A stretch of DNA of 64,000 bases from Tropicibacter oceani (GTDB lineage: Bacteria; Pseudomonadota; Alphaproteobacteria; Rhodobacterales; Rhodobacteraceae), in assembly GCF_029958925.1 (NCBI RefSeq), contig NZ_CP124616.1, positions 1,178,001 through 1,242,000 of the forward strand, read 5' to 3'. Under the pieces are notes generated by a model. That model was not told where the DNA came from. It did not search any database and saw only the letters and a program-made list of their open reading frames with translations. Below, piece by piece: positions 19,638 to 28,045 of the stretch; the first letter of the stretch is position 1; every line of letters starts with the position of its first letter. The position numbers and the translations under genes were made by a program.

Positions 19638-20566
19638 ACCTCTTCCAGGCGGTCCGTTGCAGGGGGCGGCGCGGCGCTGAGCGCGGACAAACGAGCATAC
19701 AAAGCGTCGTCCAGGGCATAGTCCATCCCGGCCAGCGAGGGCGCAAGCTGCGGCGCCGAGCTGGCCGACAGGATTGGCACGGGGCGGGACGGATGGCGCG
19801 CCACCCATGCCACTGCCAGCGTCGCGGGGTCCGCACCCAACTCGGCCGCCAAAGCGGCCAGATCGCGGGCGCTCTGGTGCATTTCGGGCCTGCCATAGCG
19901 TTTGGCATAGCGGTCATCCTGCGTCAGCCGCCCGTCCGATCCGGCGGCGTATTTTCCGGTCAACAGCCCGCCGCCCAGCGGCGAATAGGGCACCGGCAGA
20001 ATATCCTCCGAGATGCACATCGGCAGGATCTCGACCTCGGCCTGGCGTTTGACAAGGTTGTACATCGGCTGGATCGCGTCGATCCGCGTGCCAAGACTGG
20101 CGGCGACGCATTGCGCCTTCATCACTTGCCAGGCGGCATAGTTGGACACGCCAATGTAGCGGATCGTGCCCTTGGCCTGCAATTCGGCCAGCGTTTCAAA
20201 GGTTTCCTGCAACGGCGTGCCATCGTCCCAGCGGTGCATGTACAGCAGGTCCAGCACGTCCATGCCCAGCCGCTGGCGGCTGTCCTCGACCGATTTCAGG
20301 ATCGTCTGCCGCGATGCGCCGCCCGCATAGCTGGCCTTGGTCGCGATCAGCACCTGATCGCGTTCGGCACCGGCGAACTGGCCCAACAGGGTTTCCGACG
20401 CGCCATCGGTATAGGCATGCGCCGTGTCGAAAAAGCGGATGCCCGCCGCGCGGCAGGCGTCGTACATGGCGCGGCTTTGCGTCTGGTCAGCCTTGCCGCC
20501 GAACTGCATGGCGCCAAAGGCGAAGGGGCGCGGGACGGTGCCCGAAAGCGTTGTCATCTGTGTCAT
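19634..20566 (-). CDS. Aldo/keto reductase
   Basis: NADPH-dependent AKR-superfamily TIM barrel, 310 aa from ATG 20566. Catalytic-tetrad motifs: FFDTAHAYTDG (Asp and Tyr), ATKASYAGG (Lys) and LLYMHRWDDGTPLQ (His). ETFETLAELQAKGTIRYIGVSNYAAW is the family signature; YSPLGGGLLTGKY binds the cofactor. The frame is open further upstream without conserved sequence. Substrate not predictable from sequence. Confidence 0.9.
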   Translation of the reverse strand: MTQMTTLSGTVPRPFAFGAMQFGGKADQTQSRAMYDACRAAGIRFFDTAHAYTDGASETLLGQFAGAERDQVLIATKASYAGGASRQTILKSVEDSRQRLGMDVLDLLYMHRWDDGTPLQETFETLAELQAKGTIRYIGVSNYAAWQVMKAQCVAASLGTRIDAIQPMYNLVKRQAEVEILPMCISEDILPVPYSPLGGGLLTGKYAAGSDGRLTQDDRYAKRYGRPEMHQSARDLAALAAELGADPATLAVAWVARHPSRPVPILSASSAPQLAPSLAGMDYALDDALYARLSALSAAPPPATDRLEEV

Positions 20567-20641
20567 GTCCCGCAGCCTTGCACGGCGTTCGACACTTTGG
20601 AAGGGGTAGACAGGGGCAGGCGCAGTTGGCAGCATCGCGCG

Positions 20642-21370
20642 ATGCGCCTGATCCCCTGCCTGTCCCTGATGTTTGCCCTGATTGCGCCGCTTGCCGGCGC
20701 TGCGGGAGAGGATTGCACCGAGGACGCGATGATCGTCTTTGACGGATCAGGCTCGATGGCGGAAATGGGGTTCAACAACATAGGCGAGCCCCGGATATTC
20801 GAGGCCCGCCGCGCGATCCGCGATGCGGTGCCGGGCATTGCCGCGCTGCGCCGCCTTGGGCTGGTGGTCTACGGTCCCGGCCCGCGCGAGGCCTGCCAGA
20901 ACATCGACCTGCGCTTTGGTCCGCAATGGGAGGCCGCGCCGCTGATTGTGGGTGCGGTCGAAACGCTGCAACCTTCGGGCGATACCCCCCTGACCGAGGC
21001 GGTCAAGGCCGCCGCCGAGGCGCTGGATTATCGCAACAAACCCGGCGCGATCGTGCTGGTGACGGATGGCAAGGAAACCTGCGGCGGCGCGCCCTGCCAA
21101 CTGGCCGCCGAACTGGTGGCCGATGGCCTTGACCTGACGGTGCATGTGATCGGCTTCAAGGTGCGCGGCGATCATTTCAGCCTGGAAGGGGCGGCGCCGG
21201 GCTATAACCCTGAAACCGCCGTGGCCAGTTGCCTGGCGGATCGCACCGGCGGGCAATACATCGGCGCCGAATCCGCGCAGGAGCTCGTGGCGGCGCTCAA
21301 GGTGACGCTGGGCTGCAATGTCTTTGGCGCGCTCTCTGCCCCGGTCAGTCCTTGGTCAAAAGACAGGTAA
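20642..21370 (+). CDS. Secreted VWA-domain protein
   Basis: A 242-aa product from ATG 20642 with signal peptide LIPCLSLMFALIAPLAGAAG. The von Willebrand A domain has a complete MIDAS: MIVFDGSGSMAEMG (DxSxS), SGDTPLTEAVKAAAEALDY (Thr) and VLVTDGKETCGG (Asp). Six Cys in the mature protein suggest disulfides. The frame is open well upstream, but that part is antisense to the aldo/keto reductase. It converges on and overlaps the methyltransferase gene by 26 bases. Ligand unknown. Confidence 0.82.
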   Translation: MRLIPCLSLMFALIAPLAGAAGEDCTEDAMIVFDGSGSMAEMGFNNIGEPRIFEARRAIRDAVPGIAALRRLGLVVYGPGPREACQNIDLRFGPQWEAAPLIVGAVETLQPSGDTPLTEAVKAAAEALDYRNKPGAIVLVTDGKETCGGAPCQLAAELVADGLDLTVHVIGFKVRGDHFSLEGAAPGYNPETAVASCLADRTGGQYIGAESAQELVAALKVTLGCNVFGALSAPVSPWSKDR

Positions 21371-22031
21371 AGCGCTGGCGGTTGACGTAGTCGTCGCATT
21401 CTTCGGTGTTGGTCAGGTTGGACCAGTCGCACCACGCCACCTTGTAGTCGAAGCATTCGGCCATCATTTCGATCGCTCCGCGGCTGGCGTTGCCCACGGC
21501 GGAATACTGCTGTCCTTCGACTTCGGCGATGGCGTTGTTCGGCTCCCATGTCTTTTCCTTGCGCAGGCGCACCACGGGTTCGTCCAGATCGTCGATTTCG
21601 CTGTCGATGACGATGACCCTGGGTTTCAGCGCGTCCATCAGCTTGAGCATGCCGTAGTGGTCGTAGATGTGATAATAGAACCCAAGGTTCAGGATCACGT
21701 CAAAGCGCTGCCCTTCGGCGGCCAGTTTCGGCATGATGTCAAAGGCGTTCCCGATCAGATAGTCGTGCTGGTAGGGGGCCATCAGCTTGCCGCCCCGGTC
21801 CGCGCTTTCCTTGCGGCCCTCGATCCCGACGGTTTCGGCGGCGCCCAGACGATGCGCAGCCCACGACCAGAACCCAAAGCGTGCCCCGATGTCCAGAACC
21901 CGCGCGCCCTTGATCAGGGCCGGGTCAAAGGAAAAGATCCGCTGCGCGCGGTTGTTCATCCGGTTCAGGTACTGTTCGTTCCAGAAGAAACCGAAATCGT
22001 TGATTTCGAGGGAAAAGACATCGTTTTTCAT
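21345..22031 (-). CDS. SAM-dependent methyltransferase, class I
   Basis: A 228-aa protein with SAM-binding loop VLDIGARFGFWSWAAHRLGA near residue 45 and the acidic strand VGIEGRKESADRGG. FDVILNLGFYYHIYDHYGML resembles methyltransferases acting on small metabolites or glycans. No substrate can be assigned. It follows, on the same strand, the terminator that closes the purine block, so it has its own promoter. Its 3' end runs 26 bases into the convergent VWA gene. Confidence 0.75.
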   Translation of the reverse strand: MKNDVFSLEINDFGFFWNEQYLNRMNNRAQRIFSFDPALIKGARVLDIGARFGFWSWAAHRLGAAETVGIEGRKESADRGGKLMAPYQHDYLIGNAFDIMPKLAAEGQRFDVILNLGFYYHIYDHYGMLKLMDALKPRVIVIDSEIDDLDEPVVRLRKEKTWEPNNAIAEVEGQQYSAVGNASRGAIEMMAECFDYKVAWCDWSNLTNTEECDDYVNRQRFTCLLTKD

Positions 22032-22205
22032 GCTGGGCCTTCTGTCTGTCGGGGTGCAGGTGGTTCACCCCATGGCTGCATTGAATACCCATTGTGCAGG
22101 CTATGCAAGAAAGCGGGGCCATGTTTTTGCAAGGCCGTTGTCGGAACGGGCAAAGGGCTGCTTGGCCGCGGCGGCAAGGGACGGATCACCGGCTTCGCCC
22201 CCGTG

Positions 22206-22242
22206 AAAAAAGGAAAAGCCCCGCCAGACATGGCAGGGCTTT
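22206..22242 (-). terminator. Intrinsic terminator of the xdh/BMP transporter block
   Basis: Read on the minus strand, AAAGCCC (22242-22236) pairs with GGGCTTT (22221-22215), with an inner GCC/GGC pair and a six-base loop, followed by TTCC and a run of six T. It is about 200 bases after the BMP gene stop, so a long 3' region including the tandem repeat would be transcribed. Confidence 0.85.
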
Positions 22243-22250
22243 CGAGGTTC

Positions 22251-22438
22251 GGTGTTGCGCCCGGATAACGCCTGAGTGGGCTGTCACGGTCGCTGGCGCG
22301 ACCATGACCTTGCCCATGCGTTGCGCGCGCTGGGACGCGCGCGGCGGGTGTTGCGCCCGGACAACGCCTGAGTGGGCTGTCACGGTCGCTGGTGCGACCA
22401 TGACCTTGCCCACGCGTTGCGCGCGCCGGGACGCGCGC
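22251..22438 (-). repeat. Two-copy 96-bp tandem repeat with strong secondary structure
   Basis: A roughly 91-base unit occurs at 22251-22342 and 22347-22438, copies offset by exactly 96 bases with four differences, all transitions. On the minus strand each unit has a hairpin GCGCGCG-(6 nt)-CGCGCGC and then a rod: AACGC/GCGTT, TGGGC/GCCCA, GTCATGGTCGC/GCGACCGTGAC around a GCCA or ACCA loop. It fills the space between the BMP gene stop and the terminator. The rest of 22032-22445 shows no gene; GGGGTG/CACCCC at 22051-22071 is a further hairpin before the methyltransferase. Confidence 0.85.
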
Positions 22439-22445
22439 AACGGAC

Positions 22446-23528
22446 TTAGTTCGGGACTTCTGCGGTGATGCCTTCGACGTAGAAGTTCATCCCGGCAAGG
22501 GTGCCATCATCGGCCACTTCGCCTTCGGCCAGCCAGGGGCTGCCGTCCTGCTTGTTCAGCGGGCCGGTGAAGGGGTGGTATTCGCCCGCGGCGATCGCAT
22601 CCTTCAGCGCCAGGGCTTCGGCCTTGACGTCAGCGGGAACCGCGTCAGAGATTTCGCCGATTTCGACCATGCCGGTGCTGATGCCATCCCAGGTGTCGGT
22701 GCTTTCCCAGGTGCCGTCGATGACCGCCTGAACGCGCTCGATGTAATAGGGCGCCCAGTTGTCGATGATCGAGGACACGCGCGGCATCGGGGCATAATCG
22801 CTCATGTCCGAAGCCTGACCAAAGGTGATCACGTTGCCTGCCTCTTTCGCCGCGGCCTGGGGCGCGGTGGAATCGGTGTGCTGCAGGACCACGTCGGCGC
22901 CGTTCTCGATCAGCGCGCGGGCGGCGTCGGCTTCTTTTGCCGGGTCGAACCAAGTGTAAAGCCAGATGATCGAGAATTCGACATCCGGGTTCACCTTTTT
23001 GGCGTGGATATAGGCGCTGTTGATGCCGCGGATGACCTCAGGGATCGGAACCGATGCGATGTAACCGATCTTGTTGGTCTTGGTCATCTTGCCCGCGATG
23101 TGGCCCTGAACCGCGCGGCCTTCGTAGAAGCGGGCGCTATAGGTGCTGACGTTGTCGGCACGCTTGTAGCCGGTGGCGTGCTCGAACTTCACATCCGGGA
23201 ATTTTTCGGCGACGGCCAGCGTCGGGTCCATGTAACCGAAGGAAGTGGTGAAGATGATGTTGGCACCGGACAGGGCCATTTGGGTGATCGCGCGTTCGGC
23301 ATCGGCCGATTCCGGCACGTTTTCCTGATAGACGGTCTTCACCTTGCCTTCGAAATGCGCCTCCATCTTCTGGCGGGCCTGATCGTGTTCGTAGGTCCAG
23401 CCGCCGTCACCCGGAGGTCCGATATAGATGAAACCGGCGGTGATTTCCTCGCCGTGGCTTTCGGCAAAGGCCGCGCCGCCAAGTGTCATCGCCAGCGCGG
23501 CGGTGGTCAGCAGTGTTCTTCTGAGCAT
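22446..23528 (-). CDS. BMP-family ABC transporter substrate-binding protein
   Basis: Periplasmic binding protein of the Bmp/PnrA family (nucleosides or related purine compounds), 360 aa. ATG 23528 is preceded by aggggat; signal peptide MLRRTLLTTAALAMTLGGAAFA lacks a lipobox Cys, so it is a soluble Sec substrate. Family segments: AGFIYIGPPGDGGWTYEHDQ at the N-terminus, NIIFTTSFGYMDPTLAVAEK and IGYIASVPIPEVIRGINSAY. It is last in a minus-strand block after xdhABC and the cognate permeases and ATPase, which points to a purine ligand. Confidence 0.9.
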   Translation of the reverse strand: MLRRTLLTTAALAMTLGGAAFAESHGEEITAGFIYIGPPGDGGWTYEHDQARQKMEAHFEGKVKTVYQENVPESADAERAITQMALSGANIIFTTSFGYMDPTLAVAEKFPDVKFEHATGYKRADNVSTYSARFYEGRAVQGHIAGKMTKTNKIGYIASVPIPEVIRGINSAYIHAKKVNPDVEFSIIWLYTWFDPAKEADAARALIENGADVVLQHTDSTAPQAAAKEAGNVITFGQASDMSDYAPMPRVSSIIDNWAPYYIERVQAVIDGTWESTDTWDGISTGMVEIGEISDAVPADVKAEALALKDAIAAGEYHPFTGPLNKQDGSPWLAEGEVADDGTLAGMNFYVEGITAEVPN

Positions 23529-23565
23529 GTGTATCCCCTGTTGATTTGGGTGGTTGAAAGCGGCC

Positions 23566-24492
23566 TCAGTTAGAGGCGTGGAAAGATCGGCCAAGAGAGG
23601 CAGGCGCGCCATGCGCCCCCCGGGCCGAAATGACGACGAGCACGAGGATCGTTATCAAATAGGGTGAGGCAGACAAGAGGGCGACAGGCACATTTGCCCC
23701 CGCCGCCTGCAGGTTCAGCTGCAACACGGTGACGCCGCCGAACAGATAGGCACCAATCAGCACGCGCCCCGCCCGCCAGCTGGCAAAGACCACGATGGCC
23801 AGCGCGATCCAGCCGGCGCCGGCGGTCATGCCTTCGGTCCATTGCGGCACGCGAACAAGCGAAAGGTAGGCGCCGCCCAGTCCCGCGCAGGCCCCGCCGA
23901 AAAGGATGGCGAACAGGCGGATATAGACCACCTTGTACCCCAGTGCATGGGCGCTGTCGTGGCTTTCGCCGACCGCGCGCAGGATCAGCCCGGCGCGGGT
24001 GTATTTCAGAAAGGCCCAGACCGCGGCGACCAGCAGCAGGCTGAAATAGACCATCACATCATGCGAAAACAGCATCTTTCCAAGGATGGGCAGGTCAGAC
24101 AGCAGCGGGATTTCGAACTTGGGCAGGGTGGGCGATTTGATCCCCTCGTAGGGTTTGCCGATCAGCGACGACAGGCCAAGCCCGGCCAGCGTCAGCCCCA
24201 GCCCGGTTGCCACCTGGTTGGACAGCATGAACTGGGTCAGCAGCCCAAAGGTCAGGCTGAGCACCGCGCCCGCCACAGCCGCCGCGACAAAGCCCAGCCC
24301 CGGGGACGTGGTGTTCACCGCCACGGCAAAGCCGACCACCGCGCCGGTGATCATCATGCCCTCGACGCCCAGGTTCAGCACGCCGGATTTTTCCACCACC
24401 ATCTCGCCGATGGCGGCCAGCAGGATCGGCGTGGCCGAAATCATGATCGAGGCGACCAGCAGGACGGGATTGATTGACGAAAGGTCCATCAT
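23566..24492 (-). CDS. ABC transporter permease (BMP/nucleoside type)
   Basis: Inner-membrane permease of the BPD_transp_2 family, 308 aa, with about eight hydrophobic segments. ATPILLAAIGEMVVEKSGVLNLGVEGMMI is the strongly conserved N-terminal signature of nucleoside-type permeases, and RAVGESHDSAHALGYKVVYIR is the cytoplasmic coupling loop. Its start overlaps the stop of the preceding permease by 4 bases. It forms the channel with that permease. Confidence 0.92.
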   Translation of the reverse strand: MMDLSSINPVLLVASIMISATPILLAAIGEMVVEKSGVLNLGVEGMMITGAVVGFAVAVNTTSPGLGFVAAAVAGAVLSLTFGLLTQFMLSNQVATGLGLTLAGLGLSSLIGKPYEGIKSPTLPKFEIPLLSDLPILGKMLFSHDVMVYFSLLLVAAVWAFLKYTRAGLILRAVGESHDSAHALGYKVVYIRLFAILFGGACAGLGGAYLSLVRVPQWTEGMTAGAGWIALAIVVFASWRAGRVLIGAYLFGGVTVLQLNLQAAGANVPVALLSASPYLITILVLVVISARGAHGAPASLGRSFHASN

Positions 24493-25574
24493 GCCACCTC
24501 TTTATGCCCGATGCGCAGGCGGTAATTCGTGAAAACGTCCAACCCCAGCAGGAAGAACAGCAGCATCCCCTGGAACAGCTGGATCGAGGCGCCGGGCACA
24601 CCCAGCGTCAGCTGCGCCAATTCGCCCCCGATATAGGTCAGCGCCATCAGCAGGCCCGCCAGCAGGATGCCGATGGGATGCAGCCGCCCCAGAAAGGCGA
24701 CGATGATCGCGGTAAAGCCATAGCCCGCGTTGAACGACCCGGTGATCTGGCCTGCGGGGCCGGTGACTTCGAACAGGCCGGCCATGCCCGCCAGAACGCC
24801 CGCGATGCCAAGGCACAAAAAGACGATCCGCGCCGGGTTCACACCGGAAAAGCGGGCGGCGCGGGGGGCCTCGCCCATCAGGCGGATGTTGAAGCCCTGA
24901 ATATGCCGCGCCATCAGCACATAGGCCGCGATGACCGCGATCAGCGCGGCGACAACGCCCCAATGCATGCCGGTATTGGCGAAAATCTCGGCGTTGTGGG
25001 TGGCGTCCCACTGTTTGAAATTGCGCGATCCGGGAAAGCCCATGCCCTCGGGGTTGCGCAACAGCCCAGTCGAGACCGAGATCAGGATGTTCTGCGCCAC
25101 GTAAACCAGCATCAGCGACACAAGGATTTCGTTGGTGCCAAAGCGGGTCTTCAGCACCGCCGGGATCATCGCCCAAAGCCAGCCCCCCAGCGCGCCACAC
25201 AGGATCATCAGCGGAAAGATCAAAACGCTTTCAGAGGGGTAGAACGCCAGCCCGGCCGCGGCGCCGCAGATGGCGCCGATGATGTATTGCCCCTCGGCCC
25301 CGATGTTCCAGATCCCGGCGCGAAAGCCGATGGACAGCCCGATGGCAATCAGCACCAGAGGCCCGGCCTTGACCAGCAGTTGAGGCCGCGAAAAGCTGGC
25401 GAAACGGTCGTGAAACAGCGGGTCCCAGAAAATCGTGCGGATCGCCTCGAGAGGGTCGGTGCCAAGCGCTGCGAACATCAACCCGCCAACGATCATGGTC
25501 AGCAGCACCGCGACCAACGGCGTGATCGCCGTCCACAGCTGCGACGGCTGGGGCCGTTTTTCCAGACGGATCAT
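24489..25574 (-). CDS. ABC transporter permease (BMP/nucleoside type), second subunit
   Basis: The 361-aa partner permease. It has a longer N-terminal part before the core; GIWNIGAEGQYIIGAICGAA is the counterpart of the conserved NLGVEG motif and RLMGEAPRAARFSGVNPARI is the coupling loop. It starts 30 bases after the ATPase gene and is coupled to the next permease by overlap. Same order as nucleoside/purine importers in other alphaproteobacteria. Confidence 0.92.
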   Translation of the reverse strand: MIRLEKRPQPSQLWTAITPLVAVLLTMIVGGLMFAALGTDPLEAIRTIFWDPLFHDRFASFSRPQLLVKAGPLVLIAIGLSIGFRAGIWNIGAEGQYIIGAICGAAAGLAFYPSESVLIFPLMILCGALGGWLWAMIPAVLKTRFGTNEILVSLMLVYVAQNILISVSTGLLRNPEGMGFPGSRNFKQWDATHNAEIFANTGMHWGVVAALIAVIAAYVLMARHIQGFNIRLMGEAPRAARFSGVNPARIVFLCLGIAGVLAGMAGLFEVTGPAGQITGSFNAGYGFTAIIVAFLGRLHPIGILLAGLLMALTYIGGELAQLTLGVPGASIQLFQGMLLFFLLGLDVFTNYRLRIGHKEVA

Positions 25575-25604
25575 TGCGCGCCCCCTGTGCCGATGTGGCC
25601 TGTG

Positions 25605-27128
25605 TCATTCGTGGACATGGGCCACCTCCATGTCATGCGCGCCGCCCATCATCAGGCCGATCTGCTCCATATCCAGTTCAGGCACCGGGCGGGTGGGCGA
25701 CAGGCGCCCCTCGTTCAGCGCGCCAAAGCGGTCGGAAATCTCCATCAACTCGTCCAGATCCTGCGAGATCACCACAATTGCCGCGCCCTCGGCGGCAAGA
25801 TCCAGAAGCGCCTGCCGGATCGCGGCGGCGGCGGCGGCATCGACGCCCCAGGTAGGCTGGTTCACGATCAGCACGTCGGGGCGCTGCATGATTTCGCGGC
25901 CGACGACGAATTTCTGCAGGTTGCCCCCCGACAGCGCCCGCGCCGCCGTCCCGGGGCCGGGGGTGCGCACGTCGAACCGGGTGATCACATCCTCGGCAAA
26001 GCTGCGCGCGCGGGTCCAGTTGATCATCCCGCCGTTCAGCATGTTTTCGCGCCGCGCGCCGGTCAGCACGCCGTTTTCGATCAGGCTCATGTCCGGGGCG
26101 GCGGCGTGGCCCAGCCGTTCCTCGGGGGCCGACAGCAGGCCGGCATCGCGCCGGGCAATCGGGCCTTGCTGGCTGATGTCCGCGCCTTTCAGCGCGACTG
26201 TTCCCGCGCCCGATGTCCGTTCGCCCGACAGCGCCGACAACAATTCATCCTGTCCGTTGCCCGCAACCCCGCCGATGCCCAGAACCTCGCCCGCGCGCAC
26301 CTCGAAGGTCACGTCGCGCAGCGGTGTGCCAAAGGCCCCCGGTGCGGGCAGGGACAGGCCCTGCACCTTCAGCCGTACCTCGCCCGGTTTGGTCGTGCGC
26401 GCCACCGGCGAGGCAAAGCTGCTGCCCACCATCAATTCCGCCAGTTCCCGCGCGGTGGTTTCCGACGGCGTACAGGTCGCCACCTTCTTGCCCAGCCGCA
26501 GGATCGTCGCGTGATCGCACAGCGCGCGGATTTCCTCCAGCTTGTGCGAGATATAAAGGATCGAGGTTCCCTCGGCTTTCAGTTGGCGCAGAGTTTCGAA
26601 CAGGATTTCAACCTCTTGCGGGGTCAGAACGCTGGTCGGCTCGTCCATGATCAACAGGCGCGGGTTCTGCAAAAGGCAGCGGATGATTTCGACCCGCTGG
26701 CGTTCCCCGGCCGACAGGGTGCCGACGGTGCGTGTCGGGTCCAGCGGCAGGCCATACAGTTCCGACACCTCGCGGATGCGCCGCGCAAGGTCGCGCATGG
26801 GCGGCGGGTTCTCCATCCCCAGGGCGACGTTTTCGGCCACGTCCAGCGCGTCGAACAGCGAAAAATGCTGGAACACCATGGCCACGCCGTTCTGCCGCGC
26901 CTCGGACGGTTTGCCGGGGGCAAAGCCCGCGCCGTCCAGTTCCATCGCGCCCTTGTCGGGGCCGACAAGGCCATAGATCATCTTGACCAGCGTGGATTTC
27001 CCAGCGCCGTTTTCCCCAAGCAGGGCGTGAATCTCGCCCTTGCGGATGTCGAAGGACACGTCGTCATTCGCCACCACGCCGGGATAGGCCTTGGTCAGGC
27101 CCCGGATGCCAAGAAGGATGTCTGACAC
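25605..27128 (-). CDS. ABC transporter ATP-binding protein, double-domain (BMP/sugar type)
   Basis: A 507-aa protein with two nucleotide-binding domains. The first is complete: Walker A ALLGENGAGKSTLVKM near residue 36, signature LSAGERQRVEI and LLIMDEPTSVLTPQE. The second has a degenerate Walker A (GVAGNGQDELLSAL), signature LSGGNLQKFVVG, and lacks a catalytic Glu (NQPTWGVD), as is usual for this class. GTG start 27128, with aagga upstream. The gene begins 34 bases inside the 3' end of xdhC, tying import and oxidation genes together. Confidence 0.93.
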   Translation of the reverse strand: MSDILLGIRGLTKAYPGVVANDDVSFDIRKGEIHALLGENGAGKSTLVKMIYGLVGPDKGAMELDGAGFAPGKPSEARQNGVAMVFQHFSLFDALDVAENVALGMENPPPMRDLARRIREVSELYGLPLDPTRTVGTLSAGERQRVEIIRCLLQNPRLLIMDEPTSVLTPQEVEILFETLRQLKAEGTSILYISHKLEEIRALCDHATILRLGKKVATCTPSETTARELAELMVGSSFASPVARTTKPGEVRLKVQGLSLPAPGAFGTPLRDVTFEVRAGEVLGIGGVAGNGQDELLSALSGERTSGAGTVALKGADISQQGPIARRDAGLLSAPEERLGHAAAPDMSLIENGVLTGARRENMLNGGMINWTRARSFAEDVITRFDVRTPGPGTAARALSGGNLQKFVVGREIMQRPDVLIVNQPTWGVDAAAAAAIRQALLDLAAEGAAIVVISQDLDELMEISDRFGALNEGRLSPTRPVPELDMEQIGLMMGGAHDMEVAHVHE

Positions 27129-28045
27129 GTGTCCCCGTTCCTTTTTTGCTGATTAAGTAACTGGGCCGCGACCCCGATGGCAATGGCCGAGGGGTGTTTG
27201 CCAAGGGCTTTCTGCCCAATCGGGCAGCAGATGCGGTCGATTTCATCGCTGGAATGGCCAAGATTGGCCAGCCGGCTGCGGAAACGTGCCCATTTGGTTT
27301 TTGACCCGATCAACCCGCAGAATCCGAATCCATGGGACAGGGCGGCGTGGCACAGCTCAAGGTCCAGCGCGTGGCTGTAGGTCAGGATCAGATGCTCGGC
27401 CTGTTTGGGCGCGTGGGCCATCAGCGGCGCGGGTTGCGGCGCGGGCAGGGCGGTCACGCCGTCGGGGACCACATCGGGAAAGCGGTCGCGCCCGGTGTCG
27501 ACCCAGGTGATGGCGATGTCCGGCAGCGGGGCCAGTGTCGCCACCAGCGCCCGGCCCACGTGCCCCGCGCCCCAGATCCAGATGTCGCGCTGTGCCCGCG
27601 TCACCGGTTCGACCATCCAGCCCGCCAGCAGCTGCGGTTCGGGGCGCAGGCCGCTGCCCCGCGCCCGTGCCAGAAGGCGCTGCACCGACAGGGGCATCTC
27701 GCCCGGCCCGCGGGCGATGACCTCTTGTCCGTCAAACGCCTGCAAGGCCGCCGCATCGAACACTTCGGTCCACAGCGTCACCGCCCCGCCACAGCACTGG
27801 CCCATGTCCGGCCCCAGCGCATGGCGCGTCGCGCCGCTGCGGTCAAAGGCATGGCGCGCGGCCTCGAACTCCAGCGTTCCGCCGCCGATCGTTCCCGATT
27901 GCCCTGGCCTGCCATTTTCGGCCCAGACCAGCATCGCCGCGCCAACCTCGCGCGGGGTCGACCCGGCAACATCGGCCACGACCACCCGCGCGACGCGTCC
28001 ATGCGCCGTGACGGCGGCGCGCAGGGCCCCTAGGTCAAAGCTCAT
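27095..28045 (-). CDS. xdhC: XdhC, xanthine dehydrogenase accessory protein
   Basis: Binds molybdenum cofactor, supports its sulfuration and inserts it into XdhB. The 316-aa protein has the XdhC/CoxI N-terminal motif VADVAGSTPREVGAAMLV, GTIGGGTLEFEA and DMGQCCGGAVTLW, followed by a Rossmann-like segment IWIWGAGHVGRALVATLAPL. It overlaps xdhB by 11 bases upstream and the ABC ATPase by 34 bases downstream. Confidence 0.93.
   Translation of the reverse strand: MSFDLGALRAAVTAHGRVARVVVADVAGSTPREVGAAMLVWAENGRPGQSGTIGGGTLEFEAARHAFDRSGATRHALGPDMGQCCGGAVTLWTEVFDAAALQAFDGQEVIARGPGEMPLSVQRLLARARGSGLRPEPQLLAGWMVEPVTRAQRDIWIWGAGHVGRALVATLAPLPDIAITWVDTGRDRFPDVVPDGVTALPAPQPAPLMAHAPKQAEHLILTYSHALDLELCHAALSHGFGFCGLIGSKTKWARFRSRLANLGHSSDEIDRICCPIGQKALGKHPSAIAIGVAAQLLNQQKRNGDTCQTSFLASGA

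Noticed and set aside
22251-22438. CRISPR array
   Set aside because: Only two units of about 91 bases with a 5-base gap; no short repeat/spacer alternation and no cas genes.
24474-27125. 883-codon plus-strand frame opposite the ABC transporter genes
   Set aside because: Antisense shadow; the minus strand encodes recognisable permeases and a double-domain ATPase.
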